DNA of 46,407 nucleotides from Cyclobacteriaceae bacterium. GTDB lineage: Bacteria; Bacteroidota; Bacteroidia; Cytophagales; Cyclobacteriaceae. The position numbers and the translations under genes were made by a program. The stretch covers positions 1-46,407 of the forward strand of contig CANGZP010000012.1 of NCBI GenBank assembly GCA_947458475.1, read 5' to 3'. This document shows positions 1-8,235 of the stretch, one piece after another. The notes beneath the pieces are model-generated. The model made no database searches and had not been told where the DNA came from. It worked only from the letters and a program-made list of their open reading frames with translations. Position 1 is the stretch's first letter. Every line of letters begins with the position of its first letter.

Positions 1-47
1 AAAAGGGTTTTTATGATTCAACGATACGAAATAAACCAAAAAATTAA

Positions 48-533
48 TTAGACCAATAGGGGTGTCTTTAATTTTTTTTCAAATCTTAAAACTTCTAGAG
101 AAGGGTTTGCAGCAATCCACTTTTCTCTCAATAAGTTAGCCCAAACCTGCAAGTAAAAAATCACATCCTCTCTAGAATTTTTATTTAGCGAATCTCTTCT
201 GCTTTTTTCAATTTTTGATAGAATTTCCGGATCGGACAGACGTTCAAGATGACCTAAATCAACTAAAGTAAGTCCTTTCTCCAGCATTTTGGAAACGATT
301 AAATCAATGGGATAGCCACTACTTGGACAATAATCGATGAGCTGTTCATTCCAATCGCCATGGCGCTGCATGGCATATTGATGAATTTGTGCCTTTGAAA
401 ATGGGGTCAACTCTTGAGCTAAATTTCCGCAATTACAAGCGCCCATATGTCCCCATTGGTAAGAGGCACCTTGTTGTAATTTGGATGCGGTTCGCTCCAA
501 TGCTGCAATTAATTCTGGGGTAGCTGTTGCCAT
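48..533 (-). CDS. Conserved hypothetical protein (161 aa)
   Basis: I do not recognise a named family. The protein is soluble, with no signal peptide or membrane segment. Its N-terminal third carries a short CNCG motif in the stretch GHMGACNCGNLAQ (about residues 28-40) and a later single Cys (DYCPSSGYP), so a metal or redox role is conceivable but unproven. The C-terminal half is helical and charged (EKSRRDSLNKNSRED). The ATG at 533 is the first in frame. The gene is alone on the minus strand, with a 114-bp gap from the Mpo1-like gene upstream. No exact TAnnTTTG box was found in that gap. Confidence 0.75.
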   Translation of the reverse strand: MATATPELIAALERTASKLQQGASYQWGHMGACNCGNLAQELTPFSKAQIHQYAMQRHGDWNEQLIDYCPSSGYPIDLIVSKMLEKGLTLVDLGHLERLSDPEILSKIEKSRRDSLNKNSREDVIFYLQVWANLLREKWIAANPSLEVLRFEKKLKTPLLV

Positions 534-647
534 GTTTGTTTTTCGATAAAACCTGATTTTGAGCAGATGGTTTTCGTTTCAGCAATCAAATTTGATGTAC
601 TCTAAATTACTTTAGATTTTGATAAATTCAGTATATAAGTAACCTAG

Positions 648-956
648 TCAGGAAAATTTTTCTTTTCCCCGAAGTAGATCAAAAAACAAAAGGAAATCTG
701 AGGCAAGGCTATAGAAAGGATAGGTGAAGGTGGCAGGCTTATTTTTTTCAAAAAAGAAGTGGCCTACCCAAGCAAATCCATAGCCAATTACTGGAATGGC
801 CGCTAACCAAATGTATTGCGCCATTGCGATGGCAGTTACCAGCACCACCAAAACCAATCCTGTGCCTATAAAATGAAGAACGCGCGAGGTAGGGTTTTGA
901 TGTTCAGTTAAGTAATAAGGATAAAACTCTTTCAAAGAGCTGTACTTCTTTTCCAT
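648..956 (-). CDS. Mpo1-like / DUF962 membrane protein (102 aa)
   Basis: This is a small integral membrane protein of the DUF962 (YGL010w/Mpo1) family. Seen directly: an N-terminal His motif EHQNPTSRVLHFIGT (about residues 18-32), hydrophobic segments around residues 33-60, and the second family signature GYGFAWVGHFFFEKNKPATF. In yeast Mpo1 these His residues bind Fe(II) for alpha-oxidation of 2-hydroxy fatty acids from phytosphingosine. Bacteroidota make sphingolipids and hydroxy fatty acids, so a comparable lipid role is plausible, but it is inference. The gene starts 2 bp after the stop of the DUF4136 lipoprotein gene, so the two are almost certainly co-transcribed. Confidence 0.85.
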   Translation of the reverse strand: MEKKYSSLKEFYPYYLTEHQNPTSRVLHFIGTGLVLVVLVTAIAMAQYIWLAAIPVIGYGFAWVGHFFFEKNKPATFTYPFYSLASDFLLFFDLLRGKEKFS

Positions 957-958
957 GG

Positions 959-1567
959 TCAGTTAGTTGGGTTGAAATTAAATTCAAGAAAGGTATTTGT
1001 TGTCTTTTCTATTGCTTTAAGTGTGATTTTTGTCTTGCTCTTAGGTGTCGCCACCTCTGTTACGCCCGTCAGCGTCATCAAGTATTTGTCTTGCTTCGGT
1101 TCAATTACATCGAGAATAACCTGAAGCAAGGCATATTTAGTGCTAGTCACTTGGGAATTGAAGTTTCCCATCATGGGATTAAACAGCCAAGGGTCATACA
1201 TGCGCATGCCCCAAAAAGGATAGGGATTCATGTTATTTACGCGCTCCCGCTGTCTCAAATCCTCGTTTGAATGGTAGCGGATCACCAAATCGGGTTGCTT
1301 CGCGTCGTAAACAAACCCAGCAGCTAGCAATTGTTCCTCTAGTGCTTCTTGCACTTGCTGGTCTAATTTGGGGTCTGAAAAGCCTGCAATCCCCAATTCT
1401 TTGTTGACCAGTACATAGCTTCGGTAGGTTTTTTGAAAAGGGATTTCTCTGTTTTCCACAAAAACCTCTACCGAACTGCAAGCAGAAAGCAGCCCAAGTA
1501 GGCAGATGAAACAAAAATGGAAAAATTTGGACCGGTACAGGCACAGATTTCTTTCTTTTAACGGCAT
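959..1567 (-). CDS. DUF4136-type lipoprotein (202 aa)
   Basis: The N-terminus has a charged start, a hydrophobic stretch (FCFICLLGLLSAC) and a lipobox LSAC at about residues 27-30, so the mature protein is a lipoprotein starting with Cys30. The body has the DUF4136 pattern: an early strand followed by YRSYVLVNKE, a segment resembling small outer-membrane lipoproteins (DQQVQEALEEQLLAAGFVYDAKQPDLVIRYH), and a region rich in aromatics and Met (NPYPFWGMRMYDPWLFNP). Function is unknown. It is the first gene of a two-gene unit with the DUF962 gene. The ATG at 1567 places the signal peptide correctly. Confidence 0.82.
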   Translation of the reverse strand: MPLKERNLCLYRSKFFHFCFICLLGLLSACSSVEVFVENREIPFQKTYRSYVLVNKELGIAGFSDPKLDQQVQEALEEQLLAAGFVYDAKQPDLVIRYHSNEDLRQRERVNNMNPYPFWGMRMYDPWLFNPMMGNFNSQVTSTKYALLQVILDVIEPKQDKYLMTLTGVTEVATPKSKTKITLKAIEKTTNTFLEFNFNPTN

Positions 1568-1627
1568 GTGGTGAAGTTAATTTATCTTTTTCACGAAAAA
1601 AACACGGGTATTCCAAAGAATGTGTTT

Positions 1628-1655
1628 TTGCCTACCACTTCTAATGTTATTTTTG
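1628..1655 (+). promoter_or_regulatory. Bacteroidota-type promoter of the dCMP deaminase gene
   Basis: An exact -7 box TATTTTTG lies at 1648-1655 (consensus TAnnTTTG), with a TTG at 1628-1630 separated by 17 bp. This fits the TTG-N17-23-TAnnTTTG form known for Flavobacterium. The expected transcript start near 1659 gives a leader of about 10 nt before the ATG at 1669. Confidence 0.6.
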
Positions 1656-1668
1656 ACAAACTATACCC

Positions 1669-2151
1669 ATGAGCAGACCTGATTTTGACGATATCTATAT
1701 GGAATTGGCGGTTAATCTCGCCAAGAGATCACATTGCATCAAAAAGCATGTGGGTGCTGTATTGACAAAAGATACGCGGATTATTTCCATTGGCTACAAT
1801 GGTCCTCCGGCAGGCACGCACAACTGTGATGTGGAATTTCCTAGTGAAGGCTGTGCGCGCGACTCCAAAGGAAGTTGTTCCTTGGCCTTGCATGCCGAAC
1901 AAAATGCAATCTTGTATGCAGTAAAGAACAATACTTCTGTTGAGGGATCTACACTTTATGTGACTTTATCTCCCTGCCTTGCTTGCGCTCGAATTATTTT
2001 TTCGATGGGAATTTCTAAGGTCGTTTACCTCTTCTCTTATGCTGAATACAAGGGAATTGGCTCGGATGAAGGAGTAGATTTTTTGGCAAAATTTGGTGTA
2101 AAAGTGCAGCGCTACTCCAAAAAATTGGAAGTAAGTGATCTATTGATCTAA
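1669..2151 (+). CDS. dCMP deaminase (zinc-dependent)
   Basis: This protein deaminates dCMP to dUMP, feeding thymidylate synthesis in the cytoplasm. It has the cytidine/deoxycytidylate deaminase zinc motif: HAE at residues 75-77 (zinc ligand His75, catalytic Glu77) and PCLAC at 102-106 (ligands Cys103 and Cys106). The 160-aa length is normal for bacterial ComEB-like dCMP deaminases. A Cys-rich insertion between the substrate loop and HAE (NCDVEF...EGCARD...GSC) is typical of the group and may bind a second zinc. The gene is convergent with murB and the stop codons overlap by 4 bp. It has its own promoter at 1628-1655. Confidence 0.92.
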   Translation: MSRPDFDDIYMELAVNLAKRSHCIKKHVGAVLTKDTRIISIGYNGPPAGTHNCDVEFPSEGCARDSKGSCSLALHAEQNAILYAVKNNTSVEGSTLYVTLSPCLACARIIFSMGISKVVYLFSYAEYKGIGSDEGVDFLAKFGVKVQRYSKKLEVSDLLI

Positions 2152-3161
2152 ATAAAATTTACTTCTGCTTGGAGTTGAATCCCAAATTTCTCCATTACTG
2201 AAGCTTGGATTTGTTCCGATAGGCTTTTGATTTCCTCCCCAGACCCGTTTCCATAGTTGACAAGCACTAGCGCTTGCTTGGCGTGAACTCCGACTTCACC
2301 GATGCGTTTGCCTTTCCATCCCGCTTGTTCGATAAGCCATCCCGCCGCTACTTTTACTCCTTCCGAACTAGGATAGCCTGGAAGGGTAGGGTATTGTGCT
2401 TTCAATTGCTCATATTGACTATTCGGGATGGTAGGGTTTTTGAAAAATGAACCGGCATTTCCAATTTCTTTGGGATCAGGAAGTTTGGATTGGCGGATTT
2501 GGATCACTGCATCGCTCACTTCACGAAGTGTAGGGTGTTGCACTCCATTGGCTTGAAGGACTTCTTGAATTGCACCGTAATCTAAACGGAACGCAGGTGT
2601 TTTGGACAATTGAAAGGTGACGGATGTAATTACATATTGATTTTTGAGAGATTGCTTGAATACGCTTTCTCTGTAGCCAAACTGGCAAGCGTCTGCATCA
2701 AAGGAATGAATTTCTAAAGTATCTCGATGCATGGCTTGAAGGCTGTGAAACACATCTTTGATTTCTACGCCATAGGCCCCAATGTTTTGCATGGGAGATG
2801 CACCTACAGTGCCAGGAATCAAGGAAAGATTTTCCAATCCGGCCCAGTTTTGAGCGATGGAATGGAGCACTAGATCATGCCAAACCTCACCTGCACCTAC
2901 TTCAACCCAAAGGTACTCTGCATCTTCTTTAATGACCTGTATCCCTTTGATTTCTAGTTTGATGACTAGTGCTTCAACATCCTGTGTGAGTAAAATATTG
3001 CTTCCTCCACCAAGAATTAAAACAGAGGATTCTTTTTCTTTTGCTGCAATTAACCCCGATTTTAATTCGGCCAAAGTACCTGCCCTTGTGAAAAATTTCG
3101 CCTTTTTGTCAATTCCAAAGGTGGTAAAGGGTTTCAAAGAAATGTTTTCTTGTATCTTCAT
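2148..3161 (-). CDS. murB: UDP-N-acetylenolpyruvoylglucosamine reductase
   Basis: MurB is the FAD enzyme that reduces UDP-GlcNAc-enolpyruvate to UDP-MurNAc in peptidoglycan synthesis. Visible FAD-domain motifs are LGGGSNILL (about 50-58) and PGTVGASPMQNIGAYG (about 115-130). The substrate-domain motif YRESVFK and the catalytic serine segment GNAGSFFKNP (about 236-245) follow, and the C-terminal EVNF contains the conserved acidic residue. At 337 aa with the YRESVFK segment it looks like a type I (E. coli-like) MurB. It is divergent from the aspartoacylase-family gene and convergent with dCMP deaminase, with overlapping stops and no room for a terminator. Confidence 0.96.
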   Translation of the reverse strand: MKIQENISLKPFTTFGIDKKAKFFTRAGTLAELKSGLIAAKEKESSVLILGGGSNILLTQDVEALVIKLEIKGIQVIKEDAEYLWVEVGAGEVWHDLVLHSIAQNWAGLENLSLIPGTVGASPMQNIGAYGVEIKDVFHSLQAMHRDTLEIHSFDADACQFGYRESVFKQSLKNQYVITSVTFQLSKTPAFRLDYGAIQEVLQANGVQHPTLREVSDAVIQIRQSKLPDPKEIGNAGSFFKNPTIPNSQYEQLKAQYPTLPGYPSSEGVKVAAGWLIEQAGWKGKRIGEVGVHAKQALVLVNYGNGSGEEIKSLSEQIQASVMEKFGIQLQAEVNFI

Positions 3162-3238
3162 GGGCCAAAACTTCTCCTGCGAATTAAAGAAGATTTTATG
3201 CCATTGTGAAATGGAATTGTTGAAGCAACTACTTAAAT

Positions 3239-4183
3239 ATGAAAGAAATTAGTATTCACGGAGTTAAAGTGAAGGCTGGAGAAAAAGCTGATATTAAAAT
3301 TCCAATCGCTAAACTTCCCACCCATACTGTAATTGATCTACCCATTTTTATCCGATCCTCTCCAATTGAAGGTCCAGTAGTGCTGATCAGTGGTGGCGTT
3401 CATGGGGATGAAATAAACGGGATTGCTACAGCTAAGAAACTTTTGGAAGCATTTGATCGAGAGTTAGAATTGATCCGTGGTGCAGTAATTGTCATTCCTC
3501 TGGTAAATATTTATGGGTTTCTATCCAATAGCCGGACTTTTCCAGATGGACGAGACTTGAATCGCAGTTTCCCAGGAAGTAAAAAAGGTTCACTTGCTTC
3601 CCGTATTGCCCATATCCTGAGTGAAGAGATCCTGCCATGGATTGATTTTGGAATTGACTTCCACACGGGAGGTAGAATGATATCTAATCACCCTCAAATT
3701 CGGGTCGATTTCAAGGATAAAGTAGGCGTAGAATTAGCCAAAGCCTTTGGAACACACTATGTAGTGCATTCGAAGCACATTGATAAATCCTTTCGGAAAA
3801 CGGCCTACAAAGGTAAAAAACACCTGTTGGTGTACGAAGGAGGGGAATCGATGCGCTTAGATCCCTATGCGATTGAAGAAGGGATTTCGGGGACTAAACG
3901 ACTGCTGCATCATTTGGAGATGGTTCATGCGCCTCAAATCCCACAAGCCACCCTTGTTTTGAAGGATAGCAGCTGGATTCGTGCCAAAGCATCTGGCATA
4001 TTCTCCTGTATTGCACAGCTAGGTGCTTTTGTCCGCAAAGGTGAATTGCTAGCCACCATTTCTGATCCCTATGGTCAGGTCGTGGTCACTGTACTTGCCA
4101 CAAGTACAGGTCACCTGATCGGAGTCAATAACAATCCTGTGGTGAACGTAGGAGATGCTTTGCTCCATATTGGTGAGGAATAA
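3239..4183 (+). CDS. Succinylglutamate desuccinylase/aspartoacylase family metallohydrolase (314 aa)
   Basis: This is a zinc carboxypeptidase-like amidohydrolase of the AstE/AspA family. The ligand motif GGVHGDEINGIA (His and Glu of HxxE, about residues 54-65), the loop GRDLNRSFPG and the third-ligand region GIDFHTGG (about 139-146) are all present. The C-terminal ~70 residues form a beta-rich lipoyl-like domain ending in VNVGDALLHIGEE, common in this subfamily. The substrate cannot be told from sequence. Bacterial members are often deacylases of N-acyl amino acids. The gene is monocistronic and followed by a strong bidirectional terminator. Confidence 0.87.
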   Translation: MKEISIHGVKVKAGEKADIKIPIAKLPTHTVIDLPIFIRSSPIEGPVVLISGGVHGDEINGIATAKKLLEAFDRELELIRGAVIVIPLVNIYGFLSNSRTFPDGRDLNRSFPGSKKGSLASRIAHILSEEILPWIDFGIDFHTGGRMISNHPQIRVDFKDKVGVELAKAFGTHYVVHSKHIDKSFRKTAYKGKKHLLVYEGGESMRLDPYAIEEGISGTKRLLHHLEMVHAPQIPQATLVLKDSSWIRAKASGIFSCIAQLGAFVRKGELLATISDPYGQVVVTVLATSTGHLIGVNNNPVVNVGDALLHIGEE

Positions 4184-4206
4184 ACATCACTTCATCATAT
4201 AACCAA

Positions 4207-4236
4207 AAAAAGGTCCCGCATTTACGAGACCTTTTT
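4207..4236. terminator. Bidirectional intrinsic terminator
   Basis: AAAAAGGTC (4207-4215) pairs with GACCTTTTT (4228-4236), and a CG/CG pair further closes the loop. The stem has A and T tracts at both ends, so it should stop both the aspartoacylase-family gene on plus and the phosphohexomutase gene on minus. Confidence 0.85.
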
Positions 4237-4238
4237 GC

Positions 4239-5969
4239 TTAACTGAAGTAGGTTTTTAAGCCTTCTAATTTTTCAAGTAATACTTTCTCTATTTTTCTGT
4301 AATCATCTGTATTTGAAATAGTTGTATTTACAGAAAAATAGTACTTAATTTTTGGTTCTGTACCAGAAGGTCGCGCAGAAATTTTGCTTCCATCAGCCAG
4401 GTAAAACTGCATCACATTGGATTTATCCAAATTCAATACCTCTACTTTTTGTGTTTTTGGATAGTGGATGCTGGCATTTTTCACATCGTAAATCTTCTCT
4501 ACAGCGGATCCATTCATTTCTACCGGAGGATTGGTTCTAAACTGATTCATTAACTGTTGAATCTGTTCCGCACCATCTTTTCCCTTCTTAGTCACCGAAA
4601 TGAGGGCTTCCTTGTAAAATCCAAAACGCTGGTAAACCTCTGCTAGCACGGCAAACACGGTTTTTCCTTGCGTTTTGTAGTAGGCTACTGCTTCTGCTAC
4701 AAGTGCGCAGGCGCTGACGCCATCTTTATCGCGGACGAAGTCACCCACCAAGAAGCCAAACGACTCTTCCCCGCCAGCAATAAACGTTTCTTTTCCTTCT
4801 TTCTGAAGAATGATGGAAGCGATATTCTTAAATCCAGTAAGGACATTGTAGCATGGTATACCGAAGCCTTCTGCGATTTTATTGATCAGCTCTGTGGTCA
4901 CGATGGTATTGACCATGAAATCAGTTGATTTGGCAAGTCCTAGCTCTTTACGGCGGGAGAGCAAGTAATACACCAGGAGCGCTCCTGTTTGATTCCCATT
5001 GAGCAATTCATATTCTCCAAGTTCATTGGGTACTACCGCGGCATACCGATCTCCATCTGGGTCACAAGCAAGAACCAGCGCTGCACCTACTTTTTGACCC
5101 AAAGCCACCGCTAGCGTGAGTGCTTCTGCTTCTTCAGGATTGGGGTAGATTACCGTAGGAAAGTTGCCGTCGGGTTCAGCCTGCTCCTTGACCACTTGGA
5201 TATTTTCAAATCCAAAAGCTTTTAGTGCTGCAGGAACCATTTTGCCAGAGGCTCCATGGATTGGAGAAAATACAATAGGCATTGATTTTTGAGCCTTTAT
5301 CGCATCTTTCGAAAGGCTTAGTTCTTTTGCTCGTTCGAGGTAGATCGCATCAAAGTCTTCCTCTATGTAGTGAATTAGCTCATCTTGCTTGTTCCAATTC
5401 ACTTGCTCGAAAGAAGTGATTTTTTGAACTTCTTTGATGATGTTGGTATCGTGTGGAGCTACTACTTGTGCTCCATCTTCCCAATAGGCCTTGTAGCCGT
5501 TGTATTCCTTGGGATTGTGTGAAGCAGTAATCATGACCCCAGACTTGCATCCAAAGTGCCTTACCGCAAAGGAAAGCATTGGAGTAGGACGCATTTCTCT
5601 AAAGTACATCACTTCGATGCCATTTGCAGTAAATACATCCGCAGTCGTTTTAGCAAATAAGGTGTTATTGATTCTGCTGTCGTGTGTGATGGCTACCTTT
5701 ATTTTCTCACCAGGGAAACTGGCGATCAAATAATTGGCTAGGCCTTGTGTAGCCATTGCCACCGTGTAGACATTCATCCGGTTGGTTCCCACACCCATCA
5801 AACCACGCAATCCTCCAGTACCAAACTCCAAATCTTGGTAGAATGAATCCACCAACTCTGTGGGATTGCTTGCAATCAATTGTCGGATGCTTGCTTTGCT
5901 TTCCTCATCGATTGAACTTGCTAACCAGCTTTCAGCCTTTTTTAAAATGGACGGATCAATGCTACTCAT
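4239..5969 (-). CDS. Phospho-sugar mutase (phosphoglucomutase/phosphomannomutase family)
   Basis: This alpha-D-phosphohexomutase interconverts hexose-1- and -6-phosphates for glycogen, cell-wall and nucleotide-sugar supply. Seen: GTGGLRG near residue 50, the phosphoserine loop ITASHNPKEYNGYK (about 142-155), the magnesium loop DPDGDR (about 303-308), the sugar-binding loop GGEESFG (about 398-404) and the phosphate-binding loop SARPSGTEPKIKYY near the C-terminus. The 576-aa length fits the long PgcA-like subfamily found in Bacteroidota and Firmicutes. Specificity (glucose, mannose or phosphopentose) cannot be decided. Confidence 0.94.
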   Translation of the reverse strand: MSSIDPSILKKAESWLASSIDEESKASIRQLIASNPTELVDSFYQDLEFGTGGLRGLMGVGTNRMNVYTVAMATQGLANYLIASFPGEKIKVAITHDSRINNTLFAKTTADVFTANGIEVMYFREMRPTPMLSFAVRHFGCKSGVMITASHNPKEYNGYKAYWEDGAQVVAPHDTNIIKEVQKITSFEQVNWNKQDELIHYIEEDFDAIYLERAKELSLSKDAIKAQKSMPIVFSPIHGASGKMVPAALKAFGFENIQVVKEQAEPDGNFPTVIYPNPEEAEALTLAVALGQKVGAALVLACDPDGDRYAAVVPNELGEYELLNGNQTGALLVYYLLSRRKELGLAKSTDFMVNTIVTTELINKIAEGFGIPCYNVLTGFKNIASIILQKEGKETFIAGGEESFGFLVGDFVRDKDGVSACALVAEAVAYYKTQGKTVFAVLAEVYQRFGFYKEALISVTKKGKDGAEQIQQLMNQFRTNPPVEMNGSAVEKIYDVKNASIHYPKTQKVEVLNLDKSNVMQFYLADGSKISARPSGTEPKIKYYFSVNTTISNTDDYRKIEKVLLEKLEGLKTYFS

Positions 5970-6064
5970 GGGATTGAAAAATTAAGTTTAGTACTTCAAG
6001 TTAATAAAATTGTTGTGGAGAGCCAAGGCATAGAATACCCTATAGCTGCCTTCTAAACAAGGAA

Positions 6065-7159
6065 TTATAGATTGCCTCTCAATTGCTGTTCACGCTCTAT
6101 CGATTCGAATAAAGCTTTGAAATTTCCTTTTCCAAAGGAAGTAGCTCCTTTTCGCTGGATGATTTCAAAGAATAAGGTTGGACGATCCTGAACAGGTTTG
6201 GTGAAAATTTGGAGTAAATAGCCTTCCTCATCACGATCAACCAAGATATTTAGCGCTTTCAAAGGCGCTAGGTCTTCGTCTATTTTGCCCACTCGATCCA
6301 GTAAATCATCGTAGTAAGAGCCTGGAACTTCTAGAAATTCAACCCCTCTTTTCCTCAACTCGCCAACCGTATGGATGATGTCATAGGTAGCAATGGCAAT
6401 GTGCTGCACTCCGGGCCCTCCATAAAAATCGAGGTATTCTTCAATCTGAGATTTTTTCTTGCCTTCAGCAGGCTCATTGATGGGAAATTTGATGTATCCG
6501 TTGCCATTGGATACCACCTTGGACATCAAGGCTGAATACTCCGTGGAGATGTCCTTGTCGTCAAATGTTAGGAGCAATTTGAATCCCATCACGTCCTCAT
6601 AAAAACTAACCCAACGATTCATGTCACCGAGCGCCACATTTCCAACACAGTGGTCGATGTATTTTAATCCAATTGGCTCTGAGGAATAGCTGCTCTTTCG
6701 AGGGAGATAACCTGGCAAAAAGGCCCCTTGGTAGTTTTTGCGCTCTACGAAGGTGTGAATGGTGTCCCCATAGGTTTGGATGCTCGCTACTTTTACCTCA
6801 CCATGTTGATCCTGGAGGGTTTTTGGAGCTTCTGCTGAAACAGCTCCTCGGCTTGTTGTTTCTTTCCAGGATTTCTCCGCATCATCCACCCAAAGCGCCA
6901 AAACCTTTACTCCGTCCCCATGTTTGCGAATGTGATCGTTGATGGGGTGATCAGCTGAAAGGGGGGAAGTCAGTACAAGACGTATTTTTTCCTGTTGTAA
7001 TACATAGGAAGCCCGATCTTTCATGCCGGTTTCTGGACCTGCATAGGCGATTAATTCAAAACCGAATGCATATTGGTAAAAGAGTGCACTCTGCTTGGCG
7101 TTGCCAACATAGAGCTCCACATAATCGGTGCCATTGATGGGGAGGAAGTCTTCAGTCAT
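6065..7159 (-). CDS. hppD: 4-hydroxyphenylpyruvate dioxygenase
   Basis: HppD converts 4-hydroxyphenylpyruvate to homogentisate in tyrosine catabolism. It has two vicinal-oxygen-chelate domains. The iron ligands are visible in the second: His170 in KYIDHCVG, His253 in GPGVQHIAIAT and Glu332 in TLFFEIIQRKG. The C-terminal signature GKGNFKALFESIEREQ is also present. A longer reading from a TTG at 7189 is possible. I chose the ATG at 7159 (364 aa) because the TTG lies inside an exact TACCTTTG promoter box. The rest of the homogentisate pathway is not in the window. Confidence 0.94.
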   Translation of the reverse strand: MTEDFLPINGTDYVELYVGNAKQSALFYQYAFGFELIAYAGPETGMKDRASYVLQQEKIRLVLTSPLSADHPINDHIRKHGDGVKVLALWVDDAEKSWKETTSRGAVSAEAPKTLQDQHGEVKVASIQTYGDTIHTFVERKNYQGAFLPGYLPRKSSYSSEPIGLKYIDHCVGNVALGDMNRWVSFYEDVMGFKLLLTFDDKDISTEYSALMSKVVSNGNGYIKFPINEPAEGKKKSQIEEYLDFYGGPGVQHIAIATYDIIHTVGELRKRGVEFLEVPGSYYDDLLDRVGKIDEDLAPLKALNILVDRDEEGYLLQIFTKPVQDRPTLFFEIIQRKGATSFGKGNFKALFESIEREQQLRGNL

Positions 7160-7186
7160 GGGTTGTATTTGGGTTAATTCAAGGTT

Positions 7187-7194
7187 CAAAGGTA
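7187..7194 (-). promoter_or_regulatory. -7 promoter box of hppD
   Basis: On the minus strand the sequence reads TACCTTTG, an exact match to TAnnTTTG, and it would start transcription about 24 nt before the hppD ATG at 7159. No TTG lies at the usual 17-23 bp distance (the nearest is 12 bp away), so the -33 element is weak or absent. Confidence 0.5.
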
Positions 7195-7230
7195 AAAAAG
7201 TCCAGTCAAAATATTTCCGATTGGTGCTGA

Positions 7231-8235
7231 CTATTCTTGAGAGTTTTGATTCGAATACACACTAATCCAAGCCATCAGTAAAAAGGAAATAGCCCAAGTT
7301 CCGTATACCGGATGGAAGCAGCAAAGGAAAATCAAGAAATAGTAAATCGGTGCCAGCACAAATCCAACCAAAAACTTCCAGGTACTTGTAAATACGTCAT
7401 CTTCCATCTTAGGAGCGATGACAAACAACCAAATCCAGTATAAGGGAAGGTGGAAGATCTTCATCAGTTTGTTTCGAAATGCAGCAAAAGATTTTACTTG
7501 ATAGGTTGCAGGCTTACCGGAAAGAAAGAGGTCGACCTCTAGTTTACTGGTCAAATCAACTTGATTGGATATGAGATTAGCCAAGGTTTCGGGATAGATT
7601 GCATCTGGAATGTCCACTACCAAAGTTTTCAATGCCTGCTCCACTTGTTTGGTTAGTTTGAGTGCCTGAGTAGGATCTGGGTCTACTGGAATGCTTTTAC
7701 CAAGGGTGATGCGAGCCGTCCCTGCAGATTTTTTGTGGGCGCTATATTGAATGCCTATAGGTACTACAACTGGTTGAAGTTCAGGACACTGTGCTAATGC
7801 CCCGTAAGCCATTCGGGTGAATCCTTTGCTTAGCGGCCGAATGTTCCGTACCAAACTATGGTTGCCTTCCGCAAAAATCAGCACAGATCCGTTTTGCTGT
7901 AGGACTTGATTTGTTTTCTGAAAAGTTCTTTGGTTTTGAGGAATGGTAGAAAAACCATCCAAAACACGGTAAACAGGTAGCATTTGAATTAGATTCAATA
8001 AATAGGCTGCTATGGGATTTTTAAATACAGCTGCGCGAGTCAAAAAATAGGGTCGAATCGAAATATGAGTAGCCACCAATAAGGGGTCAATTAGCGCATT
8101 TTGATGGTTTGCTACCAAAATAAGGGGCTGATTTTTGGGAATGTTTTCAAGTCCTTCCACCACGATTTTTTTGTAATAGATATGTAAACCTATTTTAAGT
8201 AAAAATCGCAAAGTCGTGTAAATCAATGATCTCAT
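7231..8235 (-). CDS. 1-acyl-sn-glycerol-3-phosphate acyltransferase family protein (PlsC-like)
   Basis: This is a membrane-associated lysophospholipid or glycerolipid acyltransferase. Motif I reads NHQNALID (His44 to Asp50, spacing of five rather than four residues, a common variant). Motif III is FAEGNHS at about 121-127. Two hydrophobic segments near the C-terminus (about 265-325) suggest membrane anchoring beyond the catalytic domain. A longer frame opens at 8295, but I set the start at the ATG at 8235 because it overlaps the upstream symporter stop as ATGA, the usual sign of translational coupling. The acyl acceptor is not known. Confidence 0.88.
   Translation of the reverse strand: MRSLIYTTLRFLLKIGLHIYYKKIVVEGLENIPKNQPLILVANHQNALIDPLLVATHISIRPYFLTRAAVFKNPIAAYLLNLIQMLPVYRVLDGFSTIPQNQRTFQKTNQVLQQNGSVLIFAEGNHSLVRNIRPLSKGFTRMAYGALAQCPELQPVVVPIGIQYSAHKKSAGTARITLGKSIPVDPDPTQALKLTKQVEQALKTLVVDIPDAIYPETLANLISNQVDLTSKLEVDLFLSGKPATYQVKSFAAFRNKLMKIFHLPLYWIWLFVIAPKMEDDVFTSTWKFLVGFVLAPIYYFLIFLCCFHPVYGTWAISFLLMAWISVYSNQNSQE

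Noticed and set aside
1233-1616. Frame opposite the DUF4136 lipoprotein gene
   Set aside because: It overlaps the lipoprotein gene, and its product has no signal, motif or sensible composition.
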